NCBI GenBank assembly: GCA_001600875.1
Contig: BCLD01000020.1
Coordinates: 332,905 to 353,997 of the forward strand
Direction of reading: 5' to 3'
DNA: 21,093 nucleotides
Origin: Solicoccozyma terricola
Taxonomy: Eukaryota > Basidiomycota > Tremellomycetes > Filobasidiales > Piskurozymaceae
Part shown: positions 8,112 through 17,261 of the stretch, one piece after another
Layout: the number at the start of each line of letters is the position of its first letter
How positions within the stretch are numbered: the first letter of the stretch is position 1
Program-made: the position numbers and the translations under genes
Notes under the pieces: model-generated
Database searches by the model: none
Told to the model about the DNA's origin: nothing
What the model saw: only the letters and a program-made list of their open reading frames with translations

Positions 8112-8309
8112 TTGAATGACCTATTCCTGCCATAGGATAGGCTCGGATTGCGCCCAGTCGGCAGGTGACCAACCAAGCCAGAAGCACCCCCTGGAGCAGG
8201 ACGGAATGATCAAGAGAGGAATGGCCATGCCTCCTGATAAGTTTCGAGGCAATTTGGAGTTACTCGTTTGACGAAGGCGGAGACGAATTTGTTGGTTTCT
8301 TGCGGGAAG
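8112..8309 (+). repeat. Dispersed repeat C, copy 2
   Basis: Partner of 5036-5262 in the same orientation, sharing GCTCGGATTGCG near its start and GAGAGGAATGGCCATGCCTC in the middle. Its right end runs into satellite-like sequence at about 8288. Confidence 0.7.
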
Positions 8310-8420
8310 ACAGGCTGTCTTTCGACAGTCGGAGGCCGAGGGATGGCTTGGTTCGGACTTCCTGGTCGACTTTACGAAAGGATAGCCTGTCTTTTCGGTG
8401 GTTTGGGACGGCTGAATCCT
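8288..8420 (+). repeat. Diverged satellite unit
   Basis: The order of blocks (gggaagacaggctgtctttcga, then acgaaaggatagcctgtctt, then a ttgggac block) is that of the 17.3-17.9 kb tandem units. A further half unit with AAGGACAGCCTGTCTTTTCG lies at 8637-8661. Single diverged copies 9 kb from the main array indicate dispersal or an old segmental duplication. Confidence 0.6.
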
Positions 8421-9191
8421 GATGAACACATAGGTCTGCAAAACTCGGCGATAGCGTCATAGTCCAGTGTTGCTTGAGTTGGTGACTCTGCTACAACCGG
8501 TATCTCTTAAATGAGGGGGAAGCATTGAACGGCTTTAGAGTTTGGTGCAAGCTCAAGTGTCGTGTTAAGAGGAATGGACTGGGATATCTGCCTCAGCAAC
8601 TATAGTGATGTTCGCTTGACTTTTGGCACTTCAAATACCAAAGGACAGCCTGTCTTTTCGCCTCTCTGGGAAGGTAGAAGGTTTGCCACTATAGTCCTCC
8701 ATCCGTCGTTCTTCCTCCTTTGAGATTCCCCTCGCCATCGTGTTCTGACACCGCCGTCGTCTTGCTGTCTTTTTGATCGAGTGCGTCAGGGGGATGAGTT
8801 AGGAATGCAGGGGTGAAGTGACGCAAATAGCTGTGAGGGTGTTGACGGCTTGGATGCTGCCGGTGTTGAAGGTTATTGCGTAGTCTCATGGCACTCGCCA
8901 TTCTGCTAGACGTACAGTTTGAACGTAAACATGGTCTAGGCTTGTCCGGCTCGCTGGCCGTTTTTTTCCAAGCCGACGGCAGAAAACGCGTAGTGCCTCT
9001 ACAGAGAGCGGCGGCGACGACCCTAACCCTAGTGGTTTGTTTATCACCTTATACTCGTCCTTTCACTCGTTGGGACTGAGCCGGAACCACGATAAACCTG
9101 CAGAAGCTGGGAGCTTCCGTGAGGTCATTGTGTGCCATGACCCTCTTTGACGAATCGAATGGTACAACAGAGTGCAGGGATTGTTCTTGGG
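8421..9191. other. No convincing gene
   Basis: Apart from the half satellite unit at 8637-8661 and two telomere-like repeats (CCCTAACCCTA, 9021-9031), I see nothing assignable. The open frames 8689-8901 (minus) and 8876-9079 (plus) overlap and show no family motif. Confidence 0.35.
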
Positions 9192-9196
9192 CCCAT
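9192..9196. repeat. Left target-site duplication CCCAT
   Basis: CCCAT directly precedes the LTR start and recurs at 9398-9402. Confidence 0.88.
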
Positions 9197-9397
9197 TGTT
9201 GGAAGTGGCGAATACTGTGCTATGGTTGATGCCGAAGTATAGCATTGCAATGCATGGCAGTGCATGGCACTGCAGCATAGCAAAGGATGCAGGTGGCAAA
9301 GATCTTTGTTCCAATGTTGTAAGAGTACTATATAGTTCGGCCACTTCTGGTCAAGCTCGATGTACGACAGAAGGAGAATAGCCAATTATTCACAACA
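9197..9397 (+). mobile_element. Solo copia LTR, family A copy 3, with 5-bp target duplication
   Basis: A 201-bp complete LTR, TGTTGGAAGTGGCG to ATTATTCACAACA, flanked by CCCAT on both sides (9192-9196, 9398-9402). It contains a TATA box (actatatag, about 9326-9334) and an internal near-tandem motif (GCATGGCAGTGCATGGCACTGCAG, broken here only by family variation). No internal region adjoins, so it arose by recombination between two LTRs of one element. This copy defines the family ends used for copies 1 and 2. Confidence 0.92.
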
Positions 9398-9402
9398 CCC
9401 AT
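9398..9402. repeat. Right target-site duplication CCCAT
   Basis: Directly follows the LTR end CACAACA and matches 9192-9196. Confidence 0.88.
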
Positions 9403-9712
9403 GAGGTAGGGTGTCCGTAGCAAATTCGACCGGGGAGTTCTGATTCTCCACATTGGTGGGGATTCTCGCCTGCGCATCACGTCCCGCCGTCCTTGCGCAC
9501 GAGATAGCCCTCGCAGACTCGGCGGTAACTTATGCTGAGTCGGTGCAGTTCATGCGTGCACGTCTACAAGTCGAATGAGGCTCTGGAATGATGATGATAG
9601 GAGTGTGTGTGCCATAAAAGCCTGTCCGCGTGGTTATTTCCTCTGATATCCTACAGCGGGTAGTTTATGCCTTTCCTAGGTCGGCGGAATCAGATGAGAA
9701 GCAACAGTTTTA
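9403..9712. other. No gene seen
   Basis: I see no coding signal or repeat here beyond a TATA-like ccataaaag at about 9611. It separates the solo LTR from the possible gene end at 9713. Confidence 0.35.
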
Positions 9713-9866
9713 TTAACAATACACTGGAATTTGATTTACCAGGATCAAATTCTGTTCTGGAATAGACACTCCATCCGGCTCCGTATCCATTGTCGAGTTC
9801 GTCCAAAAGACATTGTCGAAGTCAAGTGGGACGTCGAATTGAAAGTCGGTTACGGGCGTGCTTTAG
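9713..9866 (-). CDS. Possible C-terminal exon of an acidic protein
   Basis: On the minus strand, after a possible acceptor (ctaaag, about 9866), the frame reads TPVTDFQFDVPLDFDNVFWT and continues through PEQNLILVNQIPVYC to a TAA at 9715-9713. An AATAAA overlaps the stop, as for a poly(A) signal. The Asp/Phe-rich tail resembles ends of some fungal Zn2Cys6 regulators, but that is only an impression. The upstream part (9870-10300) gives several open minus frames without a recognisable DNA-binding domain, so the rest of the gene is not identified. Confidence 0.28.
9727..9752. repeat. 9-bp inverted repeat
   Basis: GAATTTGAT and ATCAAATTC separated by 8 nt. It lies within the possible C-terminal exon, so it may be chance. 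Confidence 0.6.
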
Positions 9867-11285
9867 ATTCCGATAGAAATGACCATATACAAAATGCCGT
9901 TTAAAACTGGCGCATAAGTGGTAAGGATGATTGTAGGTAAATTGCGGCGCCCTGTTGTTCTGGAAGATGTGCATGGTACGGGTGATGCAATGGAATTGGG
10001 CTGAGACCGAATTCGCTGGAGCTCGTCTTCCAAAATTGCGAATTCGAATGTACGTCGAATGCGGATACAATACCTGTGGTGTAGCCGCCCCTCACGCCAC
10101 GATGATATCGGGTACCTTGTCGTGGTTTGTGTCGGACGATGGTTCGGATCCATTAATATCAGTCTGGCCGAAGAAACCTGGTCTAATTGGTTTTCGGAGC
10201 TTCGGGCTCGTGATGACCCTATGGAGAGGTTTTCAGAACTTCGATAAACTCGCTGCCCTGATCCGTCCCCACAGGTCAGCCCAACTCTGGTGTCCCCAAG
10301 ATGGACGCTTCTGCCACTAACCGTCCGCTGCGCATCCTCTGCCTCGACGGCGGTGGAATACGCGGGCTCGCCTCCTCGTTCGTGCTGCAGGATGTAATGG
10401 AACGCATCAAAGTGCAAGAGAAACTGAGGAAGACACCTCTGCCGTGCGACTGGTTCGACCTCATCGTCGGAACGTCGACGGGTGGGCTCATTGCCCTACT
10501 GCTCGGACGTCTCCAGAAGACCGTCAATGAGGCCATCGACGCATATACCGAACTTGCCAGGGACGTCTTTAGCACAGAGACAAAATCGTGGCTGAGCAAG
10601 TCCAATCCGGTTTCGAGTGCGCCTCGATACTCCGTCGAGAAGCTTGACGCTGCAGTTCGGGAGATCGCCGGAGACGCCCTGCTGGCCGATGCAATCCCGC
10701 AGCCAAAGTGTCGTGTGGCAGTCGTGGCGGTCAAGCAGATGGACGCTGGAGCCCTTCCCGACCTCCTGAGGACCTATACAACGCTCGTGTCTCCTTATGA
10801 CTGCACCATTATTGACGCCGCCAGGGCCACATCTGCTGCGACGACATTCTTTCCTCCTGCCAAGGTCCAGATCCGGCATGGCCTTCAAGTCACGTATCTC
10901 GACGGAGGGCTGGGCTACAACAAACCCAGCCAACCTTGCCCTAGATGAAGTTCAGGAGATCTGGGGACCGGATCGCAGGATCGGTTGCATCATTTCCATT
11001 GGCACGGGCATCTCGCCAAACATCCGCTTTGAAGGCAATACACTGGTTCTTGCCAAGAAGGTGGTGGAGATCTCAACGAGCTGTACGGCTGTGCATATGA
11101 GCATAGACAAGCGTTTCGGTGGCATGCAGAAACGTATGTACTTCCGCTTTGACCCTCCGGCCGACCTTGCCAAGATTGGACTGGATGAGTGGGAGAAGCT
11201 CAACGATGTGGCCGAGCTGGCTCATTCGTACATCCAAGCAGAAGAAGTTAAGCTACGTGATTGTGTGGCTGCGATAACGCACCCG

Positions 11286-11369
11286 GTACGAATGTGACCC
11301 TTGCTAAGATGTGTCAAAGACCCGCTGACCATATGTTCCGATTTGCTTCGGGGCGGGGTCTCATTGCAG
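11286..11369 (+). other. Intron between patatin and NB-ARC parts
   Basis: Donor gtacga after the codons for ITHP, acceptor tcattgcag; 84 nt, phase 0. It contains gctgac, a plausible branch site. Confidence 0.6.
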
Positions 11370-11431
11370 GCAATCCAGGACCAAGTTGCCCTTCGAAATG
11401 CTGTGCGAGGGACCAACGAACGGAACGCTGG

Positions 11432-11474
11432 GTGAGCCTGATGGCGCGCCTCTTGCAGTCATCGGTGCTCACAG
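11432..11474 (+). other. Second intron of the NLR-like gene
   Basis: Donor gtgagc, acceptor gctcacag; 43 nt, phase 2. Removing it puts the exon starting at 11370 in frame with the NB-ARC coding sequence, which supports the call. Confidence 0.55.
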
Positions 11475-13020
11475 CCAATCCTGTTATGAGTCGTGCAGCA
11501 ACACCCCGAAAGCCCTCCCACCCGTTCCTTTCTCTTTCCTCGGGCGCGCCGCCGAGGTCGACGGCATTGTGAGCTTCCTGTTGCAGGAGCGCGGCACCGG
11601 CGGCATTGCGATCCTCGGTACGGGAGGCATTCGCAAAACGGCAGTCGCAACGACCGTCCTCCACCATCCTCTTGTCCAGGAGGCTTACGGCACATTCCGT
11701 TCTTCATTCCATGCGACAGTGCAGCAGCGAGTTCACAGAGAGTGAGGCCACCTGGGTCGTCCGTAGCAGATGCTGGCGACCAACTCGTAGGGCTAATCGC
11801 AACAAACCTCCAGTTGGACGCGTCTTGCGGCCACGCCGACGATATAGTGGTAGAATTCTTCCGACAACAGCACGCCGTCCTCGTGTTGGACAATCTCGAG
11901 ACCCTATGGGATGGAGGAGATCCACAGTTCGACGAGCTCCTCCAACACCTCCTTGCTTTGCCAAAGCTGAGGCTAGCCGTGACCATGCGAGTTACCCTCC
12001 CCCCTGGGGTCACTTGACATGAGAAGCGGCTGGACGCGCTCGACCTAGATTCAGCGCGGAAGGTTTTTATCGCACTCAGCGGAAACGCGAACCATGAAAG
12101 CGACCCTTTCTTGGACAAGATTCCTGGTGCTGTAGAGCGTCTTCCCCTTGCAATCGTCCTCTTTGCCAAACAGGCCCGGACACAACCCAACCTACAGTCT
12201 CTTTGGAAGCAATGGGACCGGCGTCGTACGGCGATGGTGAAGGATACTCGATACCAGGACCGCGCTTCCGGTGCGAGGTTGCTGAGTCTGGAAGCGTCCA
12301 TCCAGCTCTCCCTCGATCGCCCATTGATGACCAGTAACCCTCCCGCACGCACACTTCTATCACTACTATCACTTCTTCCAGATGGCGCATCATGGGACGA
12401 TCTCGAAGCTCTTGTTCCTTCAAGCAGCCTGTCCAGAGAACACGATCGCCCGGAGACAGTCCTGCTGCAGCTGGCCCTTGCCTACATCGATTCGGTCGCT
12501 GAACAGCCTTCAGTAGGCTGCACCTCCCATCAGGATTTGCCCGAGCATGTTATTACTCGTCTGCACGTTTTAGCCCCCATCCGGGAGTACGTCCAGTGCA
12601 AGCATGTGCCGGAGGAGAAGGACTACGAACGGCTTAGGAAGTATTACCTCAAACTCGTTACAGGTCAGTTCATAAGCACGCTCACCCGCCGCCTCAGGCC
12701 TGAGATCCACAACTTGGAAGCTGTCACCGTTTGTGCCCTCAGCATCCAATCCGAACAGGAGCGAGCCATGGATTCGGCAGCTGCACTGTGCGATTTCTCG
12801 GAGATCAGCGGAATTGGCCTCCCTTTTTTGATCCCAAGCCTGCGCGAAGTCTTGTCCAAGCTTAAGAATGTGACTCTCACTGCGGTGGTGTTGCATATTC
12901 TGGGGCGCGTGGCTCTGCGTCAGTTTAACTATGGGGAGGCGAGAGCGAAGTTTGAAAATGCGCTCCAACTATTCGAGGAGTTCAGCAACACGCAGGGAAA
13001 GGCACACTGCGCCCGGGGCC

Positions 13021-13620
13021 TGGCCGAGGTCGCTCGTATGCAGTCACAGAATGATGTGGCAGAAGTGAAGTTCGAGGAGGCGATCCTGCTCTTCCAGGAG
13101 GACGGCGACGCCGGAGGCAAGGCACACTGTATCGTGGGCCTGGGTGAAATCGCTTACATGCAGTCGCAGTATGATGTGGCGGAAGCGAGGTTCAAGGAGG
13201 CGATCCTGCTCTACCAGGAGGACGGCGACACCCAAGGCAAAGCAGACTGCATCGTGGGCCTGGGTGAAATCGCTTACATGCAGTCGCAGTATGATGTGGC
13301 GGAAGCGAGGTTCAAGGAGGCGATCCTGCTCTTCCAGGAGGACGGCGACACCCAAGGCAAAGCAGACTGTATCGTGGGCCTGGGTGAAATCGCTTACATG
13401 CAGTCGCAGTATGATGTGGCGGAAGCGAGGTTCAAGGAGGCGATCCTGCTCTACCAGGAGGACGGCGACACCCAAGGCAAAGCAGACTGCATCCTGGGTC
13501 TCGGTGACATCGCTGTTATGCAGTCGCAGTATGATGTGGCGGAAGCGAGGTTCAAGGAGGCAATCCTGATCTACGAGGAGGCAAGCAACGTCCAAGGCAA
13601 AGCACACTGCATTCGGGGTC
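13021..13620 (+). repeat. Near-identical 120-bp tandem TPR units
   Basis: Five consecutive 120-bp units. The three at 13141-13500 share an identical first half and differ at only about two positions per pair in the second half. The flanking units (13021-13140 and 13501-13620) are more diverged. Each unit encodes 40 residues centred on QSQYDVAEARFKEAILLYQE. Such internal identity points to recent unequal exchange or gene conversion. Confidence 0.95.
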
Positions 13621-13642
13621 TCGGCGACGTCGCTGTTATGCA

Positions 13643-14945
13643 TGCTTCTCACTGCCTCTCGCAGGAATGGTCTCTTCATCCTGGACCCCTCCAGTACGCA
13701 TCCTTCTTCCGCACTACTTACTTCCATACCTGATTCCATCCTCCACGACTGGCACTGCAGACTAGGACATCGAGATGTTCGAGCCGTCGTACAGTTAGGG
13801 TTAGAAGGTCGGTTGGACAACAAGGTAGATTAGGGGCATGTGCGCAAGGACATATACGGATTCCAATGCCCTGCTTGCATCCAAGGGAAAGGCAACAGAC
13901 TCCCTTCACCCAAGTCCAACATGCGAGCAACAAAACCACTCTATTCAGTGCATGTTGACCTCTGGGGACCTGCTCGCACTCCATCACTGAGTGGGAAGCT
14001 TTACTTCCTGACATGCTATGATCACTACACCAGAAAGATTCACCTCACCTTCCTGGAAAAGAAGAGCGACACTCGACAGGCCTTGATCAACTACATCAAC
14101 CTCGTTGAGAATCAACTGGACTGCTCCATCAAGACCGTTCGATCAGACCGGGGAGGTGAATTCAATTCCAAGGACCTTCGCTCTTACCTCCAATCCAAGG
14201 GCATAGAACATCATAGGACACCACCAACAGCCATGCTCAGAACGGACGAGCAGAGCGAGCTCACCTCACATTACTGGATACCATCCGAACACTCCTCCTT
14301 GATGCTTCCTTGCCGGATGAGTTCTGGGCAGAAGCCCCAAACTATGCTTCCTACACCAGGAATCGGACTCCCTGTGGAGCACAGAAGAAAATCCCCGAGG
14401 ATCTATGGCGCCAAACATAGGTCCATGCAAGTCACCTGCAACCCTTTGGCTGTCGAGCTTACTACCGTGCTCATAACAACACTGACAACCTTCACCAACG
14501 CTACAGAGAAGGGCGGCTCCTCTCGTATGAGGAAGGCACCCACAACTACCGCGTATGGGATCCGGCTGTGAAATCTGTTGTGGTATCAAGGGATGTGCTG
14601 TTTGAGTCAAAACCATCACGGGAAGCGGATTCATCATCGCCATAGCCCAGGATCCGCTACAACCATGAGACCATGGCCTACATGGAGGCTTCTGACATCA
14701 TCAGTACAGTCGGATCATCTACACCTGATCCAGTACCTGTGGATAGACAGGAGGATGATCGCCCACTAAGCGAGAATCAAGCTGCCCTCGGATAGTGGAG
14801 ATGATCTCCCTGAGCAACAATACCGTGGTTAGGAATGGCAATGGGACAAGCGCTACGACAGGTCACCAGCACCTAGCCCTCTCCCAGAAGCTCCAGCACA
14901 ACAGGTAGAAACTCCACCAGGCCTGCCTCAACGCCAACGACAGGC
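13643..14945 (+). pseudogene. pol: Copia polyprotein fragment: GAG-pre-integrase and integrase
   Basis: The frame starting at 13642 gives NGLFILDPSS and WHCRLGHRDVRA, then after an in-frame TAG (13831-13833) CPACIQGKGNR, completing the HHCC zinc site of the integrase N-terminal domain. The catalytic core follows: first Asp in VHVDLWGP, second Asp in VRSDRGGEF. The third catalytic residue, Glu in QNGRAER, is encoded one frame over after a shift near 14230; that frame continues with ASLPDEFWAEAPNYASYTRN and, after another stop, VWDPAVKSVVVSRDVLFE. The fragment thins out into a Pro/Gln-rich linker by about 14945. Reverse transcriptase, RNase H and LTRs are absent. It abuts the TPR gene directly at 13640-13643. 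Confidence 0.9.
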
Positions 14946-15334
14946 TTAGGTCGCGAATGGTGAGTTGAACGTTAGGTGGAAGGGGGCTGGGCGCTGGGTG
15001 CTAGCAGGTGATTTGTGGGATTAGGATCGGACGCAAGTGGAGATGCGACGAAAATGAAGAAAAAGGGCAACAGACCACCTTTGAGATACGTCTACGTGAG
15101 TGGCTCTGCATGACCTCGTTACATTGTCGTCAACCCCACTACCACCGCCACTATCACCTTCCTCCGTACCGCCAATTCCAACGCTTAAAACGCTACCACC
15201 ACCAAATTAACCACCAACGGGGACATCTTTTCGACATCTCTCATAGACCGGTCCGAATGGAGGTTTGGTGCCTTCTTCGAGCGGAATCGTATGGTTGTAC
15301 TTGGTTAATGGTGGTAGTGCATCTGCTCCTGCGA
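14946..15334. other. No convincing gene
   Basis: This lies between the copia fragment and the TPR remnant. One plus frame has a Thr/Asn-rich stretch (VVNPTTTATITFLRTANSNA) broken by stops, and another a Pro-rich stretch. I recognise neither. Confidence 0.35.
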
Positions 15335-15553
15335 GACATTGCTCGTATGCCGTTAAAGTACGACGAGGCGAGAGCGAAGTACCTGGAAGCGATCCCGCTC
15401 TACAAGGAGGTTAGCGACTGTCAGGGGAAGGCGAGCTGCATCTACGGCCGGGGCGACGTCGCTCGTATACAGTCAAGGTAAGACGAGGCGAGAGCGAGGT
15501 ACCTGGAAGGGAACGTGCTCTACAAGGAAGCGTGCTCTGCAATGCCGTGCTGA
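15335..15553 (+). pseudogene. TPR remnant downstream of the copia fragment
   Basis: The frame reads DIARMPLKYDEARAKYLEAI, then LYKEVSDCQGKASCIYGRGD and VARIQSR to a TAA at 15479-15481, where TPR units of this type have Tyr. The frame resumes as DEARARYLEGNVLYKEA to TGA at 15551. These are 40-residue units of the same kind as those ending at 13640, so this is probably the former C-terminal part of that gene, or of a neighbour, displaced by the copia-containing insertion. The units are more diverged than the array at 13.1-13.5 kb. Confidence 0.8.
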
Positions 15554-16267
15554 TCGTTTGTGAATCATACACAGGATCTGGGTGTGTCCGGACCCTGCTC
15601 CGAGTCGGCCGACTCCCCCTCCCCCCAATCAGTTGTTTTTATGGATTTACCTGGCGTTTCCCGTGAATACAAGGGGATGACAATTGGGAATCGAATGACA
15701 TTACTGTGGGGCGGGGGAATTCATGAATGATCAGCAAAGAGAGCGCGGTGGCGAAATGTGGAAATACATCGACCTGCAACGACCTTGCCAGAACAGCATC
15801 GCTGCACAATATCTGACTGCCCTAAAGCCATTTTATGGACCCTCTGTATGTCTCCGCATCTGGGCAAATACAGATCAATATGAATCCCGGTCAGTACAAA
15901 TACCGATCCATACAGCGCCAATCCGGCGGCTTCCACAAGTATGTAAGGCTAGGGACAACCCATAGCCATATTATATGCCCTTTATCTCTTCTGCTGACCA
16001 AAAGGCATCGGAGATTACAGGTATCTAAAACTCAACCCCACGTCAGCACTCATCCACCAAGCTTGCCACCTTCATCAATTCCCCACTTCGCTCAACCAGT
16101 GCCTGCATGCCCGCATCACGCCCTTGCGTTTTTTTTTTTACTTTTTCGCCAAGGATTGGTCTTGACACACTTAGTTATTGTACCCTTGCGGTTCATTGGA
16201 TTTGTTTAATCACCATGAGCGAAAGTAACACAATGCATCACAGCCTTATGGGCCACCAGTCATAGAC
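15554..16267. other. No convincing gene
   Basis: Only small overlapping open frames (15721-15936 minus, 15835-16209 plus) without family motifs, plus a run of about ten T at 16129-16139. Nothing I can assign. Confidence 0.35.
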
Positions 16268-17150
16268 CTATGTAATGTTCGCTTTGATCTTAACAAGTCT
16301 AGAAGACTGGACAAGCCCTATGCAAGGCAGCTCAATAGCTCTTTCTTCTTGCCATAAGGTATCATAGTTTACCCGTGTCTCAACCTCAGCCACACCTGAG
16401 AACCCTGATGCAGGTTCTTCATTCTGGGACCATGATTCCAAACAAAGATAAAATAGGCTGAACTCGACCGGTGAGAGTGCCACACAATATCTCAACATGC
16501 TGGTTTGAAATCAAAAGGCTTTCAGCGGTGGTTCTGAGGTATCCGGTTTGGCAACAAAGGAAAGGCGTGCATTGCAGCGGGTGCCGCGCTGTGAGTTTCC
16601 ACTCTCTTCATATTGTGTGTTTGTGTGGCGCCCTAACATAAATCGATCTTCTCCCGTTAATTTTTTGCGCTGCTCGTCCAAGCGCTTGATCACTCCTGTT
16701 CAAGGCTTACTCGTAACAGGAACCCCATGACAGATCCGCCAGGGATGTGGATTTTCTGCGTCTGTTTGGCTTCAAAGACGTGACGTCAAAACATGATTCT
16801 TGGAATGAAGGTTTGAGATCCTATCGCACACTCTCCCCACAGAATGCGTCAAAATCAGATGCTATCAGCGTATCATAGGTCAAGCTTGTTCATGATGCCA
16901 TCTGACCATGAGGACTCAGCCATCCGCTCACGGCAATGAGTCCAGTCCTTGCTTTCTTCGTCCTCGGTGACTCTATTCCGCACTCTTCAAGCGTAGTAGA
17001 TGGTTGGTAGACGATAACTTGGCGGCCTAGAGGATTGATTCCCACAGTGGTCCAGGTACAAACAGAGTCGAAAGGTGTGGATTGGAGGATGAACGTTGTC
17101 AAGTACCCTGAAGGTTTCGTGGAAGCAAGGAGAGGAACGACAATCAGACC
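16268..17150 (-). pseudogene. Unrecognised minus-strand gene or gene remnant
   Basis: Three minus-strand stretches have protein-like composition. About 17150-16890: VVPLLASTKPSGYLTTFILQ, CTWTTVGINPLGRQVIVYQP, then a Lys/Arg block, stop TGA at 16892-16890. About 16810-16700: LKPSFQESCFDVTSLKPNRR. About 16693-16511: KRLDEQRKKLTGEDRFMLGR to a TGA. 16498-16268: LRYCVALSPVEFSLFYLCLE, then WQEERAIELPCIGL to a stop. A donor-like gtgagc follows IAV near 16940, and an acceptor-like aacag precedes the KRLDEQ part, but a consistent intron chain could not be built. I do not recognise the product. It may be several exons of one gene or an old transposon. Confidence 0.3.
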
Positions 17151-17261
17151 CTTGCCTCACGTCCCCATCTGCTTCAGTAGATGGCGTGACACCCTGCTCT
17201 CCACGACTTTGACCTCGGGTTCGAGATCCCCTTCTGAGATGGAGCTGTCTTGTAAGTTGGG

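Larger units (their letters stand above)
10301..13643 (+). pseudogene. NLR-like patatin / NB-ARC / TPR protein, decayed
   Basis: ATG at 10301 opens a patatin-like phospholipase domain: LDGGGIRG (residues 15-22, oxyanion hole), GTSTG (57-61, Ser59 nucleophile) and the catalytic Asp in YLDGG (about 201). One extra A near 10923 shifts the frame just before the conserved GYNNP; the domain then continues (IGCIISIGTG). Introns at 11286-11369 (phase 0) and 11432-11474 (phase 2) join it to an NB-ARC ATPase: FLGRAAEVDGIV, Walker A GTGGIRKT (usually GIGKT), Walker B AVLVLDNLETLWD, and RLPLA. A frameshift near 11695 and a TGA at 12015-12017 break this part. The frame is then open from 12018 through a helical linker to 40-residue TPR units (about 12890-13640), ending where a copia fragment begins. 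In fungi this domain set acts in non-self recognition with a lipase effector. As it stands no full product can be made. Confidence 0.88.

Noticed and set aside
9863..10417. A 184-codon minus-strand open frame overlapping the start of the patatin gene
   Set aside because: Its right part is antisense to the clear patatin coding sequence and its composition (Arg/Ser/Thr-rich) is typical of a shadow frame; no motif.
11459..12352. A 297-codon minus-strand open frame
   Set aside because: Antisense to the NB-ARC region, Arg/Cys/Ser-rich, no motif; the plus strand shows Walker A, Walker B and RLPLA.
13044..13823. A 259-codon minus-strand frame with strong internal repeats
   Set aside because: The repeats are simply the complement of the 120-bp TPR units; the plus-strand reading is the recognised family.
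17218..17232. GGTTCGAGATCC resembling a tRNA B box
   Set aside because: It is one base longer than the consensus, there is no A box at the right distance and no cloverleaf can be drawn.
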